64,000 bases of DNA from DASSUW01 sp963835525. GTDB lineage: Bacteria > Actinomycetota > Thermoleophilia > Solirubrobacterales > Solirubrobacteraceae. Made by a program: the position numbers and the translations under genes. The DNA lies in the NCBI GenBank assembly GCA_963835525.1, contig CAWIFM010000008.1, forward strand, positions 1,240,001 through 1,304,000. Reading direction: 5' to 3'. This document shows, in pieces, positions 48,689 through 57,876 of the stretch (its first letter is position 1; each line of letters opens with the position of its first letter). The notes beneath the pieces are model-generated. The model searched no databases. It was given only the letters and a program-made list of their open reading frames with translations, and was not told where the DNA came from.

Positions 48689-49333
48689 TTATCGAGAACC
48701 ATACGCCTCGAACAGCAGCGCGGTCACCACCGGCCGCGACTCCGGGGCCGGCTGGTCCTCGTTCGAGTACGGGCGGTTGAGGAGGTGCCCGCGGTGGACG
48801 AGCGTCGCCGAGCCGCCGCCGTCGAGGTTGATCGCCTCGCGGGCGCCGAACGAGATCATCAGCCGGGCGAGCTCGGCCAGCTCGAGGCCGGCGTCCACGC
48901 CCGAGCGGCGGCCGTCGCAGCAGACCGCCAGCAGCTCGCCGTCGCCGACCCCGAGCGCGCAGCGCGGGTAGCGGCCGACCGTGATGTCGGAGTCGAACTG
49001 GCCGGAGCCGGCCGAGAAGCCCTCGGTGTCGCCGCCGCTGACGGCGCGCCCCTCGTGGACCAGCAGCGGGCCCGCCTGGACGAGGTCGCCTGCCGGATCG
49101 CCGGGGAGCTCGTCGCGGGCCGCGAGGCGCACCGAGGCGTCAACGTGGACGCACGCGCGGCGCCCCGCCCACGGCTCCGCGACCGGCTCGTGCTCGACGA
49201 CGGCGCCGTCGATCCGGACCTCGCCCAGCGGCCGGTACGGATCGCGCACGAAGAAGCCCGCGACCATCGCCTCGGGATGGCCGTTGGCGACGCACCAGTG
49301 GTCGAGCCGCTGCGGCTCCTCGAACCTCAACAC
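48689..49333 (-). CDS. NAGPA-domain (phosphodiester glycosidase-like) protein
   Basis: 214 aa from the GTG at 49333, but the coding pattern (FDIEYELLRFRG, VYLVRHPLDATRV) continues upstream to about 49427 with no ATG/GTG/TTG, so the true start may be rare or lost. The signature INLDGGGSATLVHRG lies near residue 170, with DGRRSGVDAGL before it, as in the phosphodiester glycosidase domain family. These remove GlcNAc-1-phosphate-type groups; the bacterial substrate is unknown. Divergent from the CoxL-type gene, whose start it may overlap. Confidence 0.75.
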   Translation of the reverse strand: MLRFEEPQRLDHWCVANGHPEAMVAGFFVRDPYRPLGEVRIDGAVVEHEPVAEPWAGRRACVHVDASVRLAARDELPGDPAGDLVQAGPLLVHEGRAVSGGDTEGFSAGSGQFDSDITVGRYPRCALGVGDGELLAVCCDGRRSGVDAGLELAELARLMISFGAREAINLDGGGSATLVHRGHLLNRPYSNEDQPAPESRPVVTALLFEAYGSR

Positions 49334-49424
49334 CCGGACGCGCGTGGCGTCGAGCGGATGGCGGACCAGGTAGACGGTCGTCTCCCCGCCGTCGGCGCCG
49401 CGAAATCTCAGCAGCTCGTACTCG

Positions 49425-51803
49425 ATGTCGAATATCGTCCCAGCCTTGACGACCCGAATGTTCGGCGAGCGGGTGGAGCGGCGGGAGGACGACCGCCTCC
49501 TGCTCGGCCAGGGGCGCTACACCGACGACTTCGAGCCGCGCGCCGCGCACGCCGCCTTCGTCCGCTCCGACTACGCACACGCGCGGATCGCCGACATCGA
49601 CGTCACCGGCGCGCTCGACGTCGACGGCGTGTACGCGGTCTACACCTACGACGACCTCGACGGGCCGTTCGCGAAGCCGCTGCCGCTGATCATCCCGCAC
49701 GAGGCGATCGAGGACGGGCGCACGCAGTACGCGCTCGCCAAGGACGAGGTCCGCTACGTCGGCGAGACGATCGCCATGGTCGTCGCCCGCGACCGCTACA
49801 TCGCCGAGGACGCGGCGGGCGCGATCAAGGTCTCTTACGAGCCGCTGCCGGTCGCCGCCGGCCTCGACCCGGACGCGCCGCTGGTGCACCTCGACCGCCC
49901 CGACAACGTCGTCGCCCGCGTGGCCGAGGAGCACGGCGACGTCGACGCCGCCATGGCCGAGGCGGCGCACGTGTTCCAGTGGCGCTTCGAGATCGAGCGC
50001 AGCGCCGCCACGCCGCTCGAGGGCCGCGGCGTGGTGGCGCGCTTCGACGAGGAGGGCGCCCTGCTGGTGCACGACTCCACGCAGGCGCCGACCGGCATCC
50101 GCGGCGGCCTCAGCCGCCTGTTCGACATGGACATCGAGAAGGTCCACGTGGTGGCCCCCGACGTCGGCGGCGGCTTCGGCGTCAAGGTCATCCAGTTCTA
50201 TCCCGAGGAGGTCCTCGTCCCGCTCGCCGCCCGCAACCTCGGGATGGCGGTCAAGTGGACCGAGGACCGGCGCGAGCACTTCGTCGGCTCCACGCACGAG
50301 CGCAAGCAGATCCACGACGTGCGGGTCGGCGTGCGCGAGGACGGCCGCATCCTCGCGCTCGAGACGAGCTTCGTGCACGACAGCGGCGCCTACTGCCCCT
50401 ACGGGCTGATCATCCCGATCATCAGCGCGGCGCAGCTCCCGGGCCCCTACCGGCTCGACAACTACCGCTACGACTTCACGGCCCTGTTCACGAACCTGGT
50501 CCCGACCTCGCCCTACCGCGGCGCGGGCCGCCCGCACGCGGCGTTCGTGATGGAGCGGGTGATGGACCGCGTCGCGACCGAGCTCGGGCTCGACCGGGCC
50601 GAGATCCGGCGCCTGAACTTCATCCGCCCCGACGAGTTCCCCTATGACGTCGGCGTCACCTTCCAGGACGGCGGCCCGACGGTCTACGACTCCGGCGACT
50701 ACGAGCCGGGCCTCGACAAGCTGCTCGAGGTCGTCGACTACGCCGGCTTCGAGGCCCGGCGCGAGGCCGCCCGCGCCGAGGGGCGCAGGATCGGTCTCGG
50801 GATCGCCTGCTACGTCGAGGGCACGGGCATCGGCCCGTACGAGGGCGCGGCGATCAACGTCCAGGTCGACGGCACGGTGACGGTGGCGACGGCGCTGTCG
50901 AGCCAGGGCCAGGGCCACCAGACCATCCTCGCCCAGATCGCCGCCGACGAGCTCGGCGTGCCGATCGAGCAGATCCGCGTCACGACCGGCGACACGCGCG
51001 GCCTCGGCTGGGGCGTGGGGACGTTCGCCAGCCGCACCGCGGTGGTCTCCGGCAACGCCGTGCAGAAGGCGGCGGCCGAGGTGCGCCGCCAGGCCGCCGA
51101 GCTGGCCGCGCGGATCCTCGAGGCGGACCCGGAGGACATCGAGCTCGCCGACGGCAAGGTCGGCGTGATCGGCGCGCCCGCCAAGGCGCTCGAGATCGGC
51201 CAGCTCGCCGCGATGGCCAACCCGCTCCGCTACGCCTTCGGCGAGGAGACCGCGCAGGCGGCGCTCTACACGCGCCGGATCTACGCCACCCAGGACGTGC
51301 CGCTGCCCGACGGGACCACGCCCGGCCTCAACGCCGTCGAGTACTACAGCCCCAAGTGCGGCGTCTTCGGCTTCGGGATGCACGCCGCCGAGGTCGAGAT
51401 CGACGAGGCGACCTGCGACGTGCGCATCCTGCGCTACGTCGTCGGCCACGACTGCGGGCGCATCATCAACCCGATCATCGTCGAGGGCCAGATGTACGGC
51501 GGCGTGGCGCAGGGGATCGGCGGGGCGCTGTACGAGCGGATGGCCTACGACGAGAACGGCCAGCTCCTGAACGCGAGCTTCATGGACTTCCTGATGCCCT
51601 ACGCCACGGAGCTCCCCGAGCCGGCGCTGTTCCACACCGAGACGCCCTCGCCCAACAACGTGCTCGGCGTCAAGGGCGTCGGCGAGGCGGGGACGATCCC
51701 GGTGGCCGGGGCGATCGCCAACGCCGTCTCCGACGCGCTCGGCGTCCCGATCGACCGGATGCCGATCTCGCCGCTGCAGATCTTCGAGCTCGTCCACGCG
51801 TGA
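49425..51803 (+). CDS. CoxL-like molybdenum hydroxylase large subunit (form II motif)
   Basis: 792 aa. N-terminus MFGERVERREDDRLLLGQGR with the a/b-hammerhead domain, then the molybdopterin-binding domains. The form II motif PYRGAGRP (near residue 365) replaces the AYxCSFR loop of true CO dehydrogenase. Catalytic Glu is in GVKGVGEAGTIPV. The FAD and 2Fe-2S subunits that normally complete the enzyme are not adjacent. It probably hydroxylates a heterocycle or aldehyde rather than oxidising CO. Stop overlaps HyuA GTG. Confidence 0.88.
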   Translation: MSNIVPALTTRMFGERVERREDDRLLLGQGRYTDDFEPRAAHAAFVRSDYAHARIADIDVTGALDVDGVYAVYTYDDLDGPFAKPLPLIIPHEAIEDGRTQYALAKDEVRYVGETIAMVVARDRYIAEDAAGAIKVSYEPLPVAAGLDPDAPLVHLDRPDNVVARVAEEHGDVDAAMAEAAHVFQWRFEIERSAATPLEGRGVVARFDEEGALLVHDSTQAPTGIRGGLSRLFDMDIEKVHVVAPDVGGGFGVKVIQFYPEEVLVPLAARNLGMAVKWTEDRREHFVGSTHERKQIHDVRVGVREDGRILALETSFVHDSGAYCPYGLIIPIISAAQLPGPYRLDNYRYDFTALFTNLVPTSPYRGAGRPHAAFVMERVMDRVATELGLDRAEIRRLNFIRPDEFPYDVGVTFQDGGPTVYDSGDYEPGLDKLLEVVDYAGFEARREAARAEGRRIGLGIACYVEGTGIGPYEGAAINVQVDGTVTVATALSSQGQGHQTILAQIAADELGVPIEQIRVTTGDTRGLGWGVGTFASRTAVVSGNAVQKAAAEVRRQAAELAARILEADPEDIELADGKVGVIGAPAKALEIGQLAAMANPLRYAFGEETAQAALYTRRIYATQDVPLPDGTTPGLNAVEYYSPKCGVFGFGMHAAEVEIDEATCDVRILRYVVGHDCGRIINPIIVEGQMYGGVAQGIGGALYERMAYDENGQLLNASFMDFLMPYATELPEPALFHTETPSPNNVLGVKGVGEAGTIPVAGAIANAVSDALGVPIDRMPISPLQIFELVHA

Positions 51804-53737
51804 CGACCCGGATCGGCATCGACACCGGTGGGACGTTCACCGACGTGGTCGCCGTGCACGCGGACGGATCCGTCGTGGCCACGAAGGTCCCCTCGACGCC
51901 GGAGGATCCGTCCGTCGCCTTCATGCGGGCCGTCGAGAAGGCGGGCACGGGCGAGGTCGTCCATGGGACGACGGTCGCCACGAACGCGCTGCTCGAGGAC
52001 GACTTCTCAGGGCTCGCGTTCGTCACGACCAAGGGCTTCCGCGGGCTGCTCGAGATCGGGCGCCAGAGCGTCCCCGACAGCTACGGCAACTCGTACTTCT
52101 GGGTCAAGCCCGACCGGATCGTGCCGCTGCACCTCGTGCAGGAGGTCGACGAGCGGCTGGACCGCACCGGGGCGGTGGTCCGCGAGTTCGACGAGGACGG
52201 GGCGCGCGAGGTGGCGCGGGCGCTCCGCGAGCAGGGCATCGCCTGCGCCGGCGTCTGCTTCCTGCACGCGTACATGAACCCGGAGCACGAGCGGCGCATG
52301 CGCGACGTGCTCGCCGAGGAGCATCCGGACTGCGCGGTCTCCCTCAGCTCCGACGTGCTGAGCGAGTACCGCGAGTACGAGCGCGCGGTCACCACGCTCG
52401 TCGACGCCTTCGTCAAGCCGCTCGTGGCCGCGTACGTGGCCTCGATCGAGGCCCGGCTCGGCCGGTCGTTCTACATCATGAAGAGCAACGGCGGCGTGAG
52501 CGGCGCCCGCGAGGTGGGGGAGAAGCCGATCACGACGATCCTCTCGGGCCCGGCCGCCGGCACGCTCGGCGCGGCGCTGGTGGCGGAGCAGGCCGGCTTC
52601 GGGAAGGTGATCACGCTCGACGGCGGCGGCACGTCGACCGACGTGGCGGTCATCACCGGCGGCCGCCCGAGCCTCACCACCGAGGGATCGGTCGGGCGTT
52701 TCGCCGTCAAGGTGCCGATGGTCGACGTCATCACCGTCGGCACAGGCGGCGGCTCGATCGCGTGGGTCTCGCCTGAGGGGACGCTGAAGGTCGGGCCGCG
52801 CTCGGCGGGCGCCAGCCCCGGGCCGGTCTGCTACGGCCAGGGCGGGACGGAGCCGACGACGACCGACGCCTTCATGCTGCTCGGCCACATCCCCGAGCAC
52901 CTGCTGGGCGGGGAGATCCCGCTCGACCGTGCCGCGGCCGAGGCGGTCTACGGGCGGCTCGCCGGGCGGGTGGGCCTGACCCGCGAGACGTGCGCGGCCG
53001 GCGTCCTGGAGATCGCCGCCTGGAACCAGGCGAACGCGATCCGCCAGGTCACGGTCAAGCGCGGGCTGGACGTGCGCGACTTCGACCTCTGCGCCTTCGG
53101 CGGCTCCGGGCCGCTGACCGCCTGCCGCCTGATCGACATCCTCGGCCTGCGGACCGTCTTCGTGCCGCGCGACCCCGGCAACCTGAGCGCGTTCGGGCTG
53201 CTGGCCACGGACCTGCGAAGCGACCACGTCCAGACGCTGGTGCGGCGGCACGTCGACGTCGAAGAGCTGGGGCGCGAGTACGCACGGCTCGAAGGAGACG
53301 AAAGGTCGGCCGACCTCAGGTACTACGGACAGGCGTTCGAGATCACCGTGCCCGCGCCTGACGGGCCAATCGACGACCGCTTCGTCGAGTTGGTGGAGGC
53401 GCGCTTCCATGACGCCCACGAGCGTTTGTACGGCTATTGCTATCGCGACGACCCGGGCCACGAAGTCGAATGGGTGAACCTGCGCTCCACGGTGGTCGGT
53501 GCCATGCCGCGCCCGCCGTTGCGATCGGTGACGCCGGAGGGTGACCCCCGCGAGGGCACGCGGCCCGTGTACTTCGACGGCTGGCACGACACGCCGATCT
53601 ACGCGCGCGACCGACTCGCCGGCGAGGTCGCCGGCCCGGCGGTGATCCAGGAGTTCGGCTCGACGCTGCCGCTCCACCCGGGCTTCACGGCGCGCGTCGA
53701 CGACCTCGGAAACCTGGTGGTGCGCCGTGAAGCCTGA
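51800..53737 (+). CDS. hyuA: Hydantoinase/oxoprolinase subunit A (HyuA)
   Basis: 645 aa. The ATPase-type N-terminus IGIDTGGTFTDVVAVHADG, VVHGTTVATNALLE, and the central ILSGPAAGTLGA and LDGGGTSTDVAV loops are those of the HyuA/acetone-carboxylase family. These hydrolyse ATP to open cyclic amides such as hydantoins or 5-oxoproline. It overlaps the CoxL-like gene before it and HyuB after it, so the three form one operon and probably one pathway. Confidence 0.93.
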   Translation: MTTRIGIDTGGTFTDVVAVHADGSVVATKVPSTPEDPSVAFMRAVEKAGTGEVVHGTTVATNALLEDDFSGLAFVTTKGFRGLLEIGRQSVPDSYGNSYFWVKPDRIVPLHLVQEVDERLDRTGAVVREFDEDGAREVARALREQGIACAGVCFLHAYMNPEHERRMRDVLAEEHPDCAVSLSSDVLSEYREYERAVTTLVDAFVKPLVAAYVASIEARLGRSFYIMKSNGGVSGAREVGEKPITTILSGPAAGTLGAALVAEQAGFGKVITLDGGGTSTDVAVITGGRPSLTTEGSVGRFAVKVPMVDVITVGTGGGSIAWVSPEGTLKVGPRSAGASPGPVCYGQGGTEPTTTDAFMLLGHIPEHLLGGEIPLDRAAAEAVYGRLAGRVGLTRETCAAGVLEIAAWNQANAIRQVTVKRGLDVRDFDLCAFGGSGPLTACRLIDILGLRTVFVPRDPGNLSAFGLLATDLRSDHVQTLVRRHVDVEELGREYARLEGDERSADLRYYGQAFEITVPAPDGPIDDRFVELVEARFHDAHERLYGYCYRDDPGHEVEWVNLRSTVVGAMPRPPLRSVTPEGDPREGTRPVYFDGWHDTPIYARDRLAGEVAGPAVIQEFGSTLPLHPGFTARVDDLGNLVVRREA

Positions 53738-55502
53738 CCCCGTCCTCGTCGAGATCGTGCAGGGCACGCTCGCCTCGATCGAAGCCGAGGTGGAGGAGGC
53801 GATCGGCCGCACCGCCCGCTCGCCGATGATCCGCGACCAGCACGACTTCCGCGCCGGCATCCACGACCGGCGGCTGCGCAAGCTCACCGGCCGCTCGTAC
53901 TCGGCGCTCGTGCACCCCGTGGTGCGCGACTTCCCGCTCGAGACGATGCGCCCCGGCGACGTCTACTTCCACAACGACGTCTATCTCTCCGAGGGCGGCA
54001 TCGGCCATCTGCCGGACCTGTGCGTGACCGTGCCGGTGTTCTCCGGCGGCGAGGTCGTCGCCTTCGTGCAGGCCTTCGGCCACCACGACGACATCGGCGG
54101 CATGGTGCCCGGCTCGATGCCGAGCAACGCCCTGTCGGCGTACCAGGAGGGCCTGATGGTCCCGCCGGTGAAGCTGTACGACGCTGGCGTGCCCAACGAC
54201 GCCGTGCTGCGGATCGTGGCCCGCAACTCGCGCATGCCGGAGAGCCTGGCGGGCGACATCGACGCCGAGTGCGCGGCCTCGCGGATGGGCGCGCGCCGCG
54301 TCGAGGAGCTGTTCGAGCGTTACGGGCGCGAGGCGGTCGAGGCGTGTTTCGACGCGATCATCTCTTCGACCACGGAGACGTTCCGGCGTGAGGTGCTGGC
54401 CAAGATCCCCGACGGCGTGTACCGCTGGGAGGACTACGCCGAGCACGACGGCGTCGACCCGCCGCGGCTGCACGCGCAGCGGATGACGCTGACCAAGCAG
54501 GGCGACCGGCTGATCATCGACTTCACGGGCACCGACCCGCAGGCCAAGGGGCCGATCAACCACGCCGGCGACTACGCCGACGGCAACTTCCTCAAGAAGT
54601 GGCTGGCGCCGATCCTGCGCAACCTCGCCGACACGCCGGAGCGGATGGCCGAGCTCGACGTCAACGAGGGCGTGGTGGAGCTGATCGAGATGCGCTTCCC
54701 GCCGCCGGGGACGCTGCTCACGCCGGTCTTCCCGGCGCCTACCAACGCGCGCACGTTCGTGATCCTGCGGCTGCTCGGCGTCTTCGCCGGCGCGCTGGCG
54801 CAGGCCGTCGAGGGCCGCATGCCGGCCGACCAGGAGACGATCCGCTACACGGGCATCACCGGCCGCGACCCCGACGGCGAGTGGTACCTGTACCGCGAGA
54901 TCCTCGGCGGCGGCTCGGGCGGCCGCTACTACGCCGACGGCTCGGACACGATCCACATCGTCCCGGACTCCAAGAACCTGCCGGTCGAGTTCGTCGAGTC
55001 GCGCTATCCGGTGCGGGTCGAGCACCTCGGCGTGCGCGTCGACTCCGGCGGCCCGGGCGAGCGCCGCGGCGGGCTCGGCTATCGCAAGGACATCCGCGTG
55101 CTCGAGGACGCGAGCTTCATGTCGATCGCCGACCGCTCGATCCTCGCCTGCTGGGGCGTCAAGGGCGGCCGCGCCGGCCTGCCGTTCCGGGTGACGATCG
55201 ATCCCGGCGGGCCGAACGAGCGCGTGCTCTCCGGTCTCTGCGACGACGAGCCGATCGCCGCCGGCGAGATCGTCCGGATCGAGACGACGGGCGGCGGCGG
55301 CTGGGGGGACCCGCTCGACCGCGACCCGGCGCTCGTGGAGCTCGACGTGCTCCAGGGCAAGGTGTCCGCCGAGGCGGCCGCGGCCGACTACGGCGTCGTT
55401 ATCGGCGACGCCGAGGCCACGCGCGCGCTGCGCGAGGCGCCGCGCGCCGAGCCTCCGTTCTTCGACCGCGGGCCGGGCTACGAGCGCCTCGCACGCGGCT
55501 GA
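53727..55502 (+). CDS. hyuB: Hydantoinase/oxoprolinase subunit B (HyuB)
   Basis: 591 aa, GTG start 11 bp inside hyuA. Family features: ARSPMIRDQHDFRAGIHD, VYFHNDVYLSEGGIGHLPDL, GHHDDIGGMVPGSMP and GGGSGGRYYADG. The C-terminus keeps ETTGGGGWGDPLDRDPALV, which is characteristic. Together with HyuA it forms the ATP-dependent ring-opening enzyme. A strong hairpin follows the stop at 55521. Confidence 0.93.
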   Translation: MKPDPVLVEIVQGTLASIEAEVEEAIGRTARSPMIRDQHDFRAGIHDRRLRKLTGRSYSALVHPVVRDFPLETMRPGDVYFHNDVYLSEGGIGHLPDLCVTVPVFSGGEVVAFVQAFGHHDDIGGMVPGSMPSNALSAYQEGLMVPPVKLYDAGVPNDAVLRIVARNSRMPESLAGDIDAECAASRMGARRVEELFERYGREAVEACFDAIISSTTETFRREVLAKIPDGVYRWEDYAEHDGVDPPRLHAQRMTLTKQGDRLIIDFTGTDPQAKGPINHAGDYADGNFLKKWLAPILRNLADTPERMAELDVNEGVVELIEMRFPPPGTLLTPVFPAPTNARTFVILRLLGVFAGALAQAVEGRMPADQETIRYTGITGRDPDGEWYLYREILGGGSGGRYYADGSDTIHIVPDSKNLPVEFVESRYPVRVEHLGVRVDSGGPGERRGGLGYRKDIRVLEDASFMSIADRSILACWGVKGGRAGLPFRVTIDPGGPNERVLSGLCDDEPIAAGEIVRIETTGGGGWGDPLDRDPALVELDVLQGKVSAEAAAADYGVVIGDAEATRALREAPRAEPPFFDRGPGYERLARG

Positions 55503-55520
55503 GGTCGGTCCGCGTCATGC

Positions 55521-55567
55521 CCTCCCGGGGCAGCGCTCGCAAGCTCGCGCTCGAGCGCCCCGGGAGG
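55521..55567 (+). terminator. Hairpin terminator after hyuB
   Basis: CCTCCCGGGG pairs perfectly with CCCCGGGAGG, with further pairing of CGCTCG-type sequence inside the loop. It starts 19 bp after the hyuB stop. A U-tract is absent, as is common in this GC range. Confidence 0.65.
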
Positions 55568-55908
55568 ACACGCCGCGGCCCGCCCACCAGCAGCTTCCCA
55601 TTGCCCCGGCGTGTGCTCTGTGGCCGGCCTCATCAGGGCAGCACAGACAATCGGCCAGGACATCTGCTCCGTGGAGGGTCGCGATCGGAATACCGATCCC
55701 GGGTGGGCGGCCGCGGTCTCCCGCGGGCGTGGTCGTTGCGGGATCTGATTCAACGATCGCTGCGCCGCTTGCCGGGCCACAGTCGCGCTACAGGCACGAT
55801 CGCGGCGCGTCTCGGCCTTACGTGCAGCCTTGACGTCCAGACCGTCGCCGCCGCGTTCCGCGAAGGCGGTACCGCTTCACCCTGGCGCTCGCTGTTGCAA
55901 GCACGCTT
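55568..55908. other. Gene-free stretch before the IS element
   Basis: No convincing ORF, RNA gene or repeat is seen. GATCGGAATACCGATC near 55691 is an inverted repeat (GATCGG/CCGATC) that might be an operator or hairpin. The stretch may be decayed accessory DNA at the edge of the island. Confidence 0.4.
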
Positions 55909-57454
55909 GGCTGTCGCGTAAGTCCTGCGGCGCTCGGCGTCAGCCGTCAAGGGGTGAGATTTCGACCGGCGCGAACGGGTGGTGGCCCGGCGGCCGCCGT
56001 TAGGCGGCCGCGAGAGCGTGGCGGTGGAGCTTGAGGAGGTTGTGGGTGGCGGTGATCAGCCGCCATTCGGTGCGGACGGCGCCGCGTCCTCGTCGTCTGA
56101 AGCGGTCCAGGCCGCGGTTGAACTTCATCTGCGCGAACACGGGCTCGATCATTGGCTGGCGTTTGCGGTAGAGCTCGCCGCCACGCTCGGAGGCCAGGAC
56201 GCGGCGCATGAAGTCGTAGTGGCCGCCGTCCCAGTTGCGGCGGGTGGTCGTTTGCGGCTGGTGTCGGGCGGGATCAGCACCTGGATGCCGCGATCGACGA
56301 TCCGCTGCATCTGCTCGCCGTGCCAGTAGCCGGCGTCGGCCAGCAGCACCCCAGGCGTCTCGATCGACCCCGGCCGCGTGGAGTTCGTGTTGGGCGGCGT
56401 CGAGCATCGGTTCCAGGTGCCCGAAGTCGGCGCCGACGGTCGCGATCTCGGCGGCCAAGACGATCTGGTGCTCGTTGGTGACCGCCTGGGCGTTGTAGCC
56501 CTGGATCCATCCGCGCAGCCCCTTGACGACCTTCGAGTCCGGATCGGTGAGATTGATCCGGCCCTCCGGGATCGGCGGCGGCGTGTAGGGCTTGATCGTG
56601 CCGGGCGCCATCCGCCGCGACCCGTCCGCGGCGATGCCGCGCGCCCGCCAGGCCTCGTAGGCCTGATTGGCGCGGACCTCGGACCACAGCTCCTCCTCCA
56701 GCCGCCGCTTGGCCTGCTTGACGCGCTTCGGGCGGTCGCGCGGCACCGGCTGCGGGTTCGCCGACCGCTCGGCCTCCAGCCGCTTCTTGGCTTCGCGCAG
56801 CCAGCCGCGCCGGCCCGGCGCTGGTCGAGAACTCCGGCGGCAACTCGTCGCCGCGGCGATCGCCGTAGAGCTCGTCCTCGGCGGCGTCGGTCGCGATCGC
56901 CTCCTCGACGATCTCGCGCGCGAGCTGCTCGTAATCGAGGTTCTCGTTGCGGCTCGCGTTGGCCTGCACCTTCGTGCCGTCGACCGCGAGCACCCCGACC
57001 TGCGCCAGCCCGCTCCGGGCGCACAGCGTCAGCACCTCGCCGAACAAGCCCGCCAGCGCCTGCTGGTGGCGCTCGACGAACCGGGCGATCGTCGCGTGAT
57101 CGGGCCGCTGCTGCGCCGCGATCACCCGAAACGCGACGTCCTCCAAGCACGCCCGCTCGATCACCCGCGACGACCGCGTCCCACGCGCATAGGCGTAGAG
57201 CAACAGCGCCACCATCATCGCCGGGTCATAAGCCGGCCGCGCCCGCCCATCGAGCCGGTAGGCCGCATAGAACGCGTCCAGGTTCATCTCGCCGACGGCG
57301 TCGATCACAAACCACGCCAGGTGATTCTCCGGCAGCCACTCGCGAACGTCGGGCGGCATCAGAAACGACTGCTCGCGATCGCAAGCGACGAAGCGCTGGC
57401 CCATCACCAAATGGTCTTAAACGACCCGGACGGCACCCGACTTATGCGACAGCC
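55909..57454. mobile_element. IS1182-like insertion sequence with terminal inverted repeats
   Basis: GGCTGTCGCGTAAGTC at 55909-55924 and its inverted partner GACTTATGCGACAGCC at 57439-57454 match at 15 of 16 positions and flank a single transposase gene. The element is 1546 bp, typical for the family. No clear target-site duplication is visible next to the repeats. Confidence 0.8.
56000..57404 (-). pseudogene. IS1182-like DDE transposase, three frame breaks
   Basis: About 467 aa if corrected, from the ATG at 57404. N-terminus WLPENHLAWFVIDAVGEM and YDPAMMVALLLYAYARGTRS, then the first DDE Asp in VLAVDGTKVQANAS, the second in LLADAGYWHGEQ and Glu in QPMIEPVFAQMKFNRGL. Frame changes occur near 56815 (one extra base), at 56365 (one extra G in the coding strand) and near 56250 (one base missing). 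Either an inactive copy or sequence error. Confidence 0.8.
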
Positions 57455-57497
57455 TCACGCGGAAGCGCAAGCGAGACGGCGGGAACAGAACGTGGAT

Positions 57498-57519
57498 TCC
57501 ATTCCCTCCGTCTCCACCG
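57498..57519 (+). other. tRNA/tmRNA 3'-end-like fragment, possible attachment site
   Basis: TTCCCTCCGTCTCCACC resembles the T-arm 3' strand, acceptor strand and CC(A) end of a tRNA or tmRNA, and is followed 10 bp later by a strong terminator. The 5' T-stem strand does not pair with it and no cloverleaf or tmRNA 5' part is present. This is the pattern left at the far end of an element integrated into an RNA gene. Confidence 0.4.
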
Positions 57520-57526
57520 AGCACCT

Positions 57527-57554
57527 CGAAAGGCCCGCAACCGCGGGCCTTTCG
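57527..57554. terminator. Strong terminator hairpin
   Basis: CGAAAGGCCCGC and GCGGGCCTTTCG form a perfect 12-bp stem around AACC. It ends in TTT on the + strand. It follows the RNA-gene-like fragment and has no protein gene directly upstream, consistent with being the original terminator of a structural RNA gene. Confidence 0.85.
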
Positions 57555-57876
57555 CGCAAGTTGACGGGGGGTACGATTCGCCAGCACGACCTGGCCAGAA
57601 CTCGTCCGCGCGGCTTGTGGCCAGGTCGCCAGGTCGCTTCCCCTCCCAGAAACGCGCGCGCTACCCCTGCCAGCGAGGGGCTTCTGGAAGGCCTAACGAA
57701 ACGCCCACCCGGTGCTATCGGAGAACGCCCTTCGGCGGCTCGCAGCGGCCGAGCGTAGGTTCTCGGACGAGCTAGGCCGCCGTCGCCGCCACAGATAGGG
57801 CCCGATGCTCTGTAGCAGTCAATGATCTTGAGAATGGAGCTTGTGAAGCCAGCACACTGTGCGGTAGCTTCGAACG

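Noticed and set aside
49140..51797. An 885-residue minus-strand frame opposite the CoxL-like gene
   Set aside because: Repetitive Val/Asp/His/Arg-rich composition and no motif; antisense shadow.
49425..51803. Annotation as aerobic CO dehydrogenase
   Set aside because: The active-site loop is the form II PYRGAGRP type and the CoxM/CoxS subunits are missing.
57460..57520. A complete tmRNA or tRNA-Ser
   Set aside because: Only the 3' strand of the acceptor and T-arm is recognisable; the 5' T-stem strand does not pair and no other arm was found.
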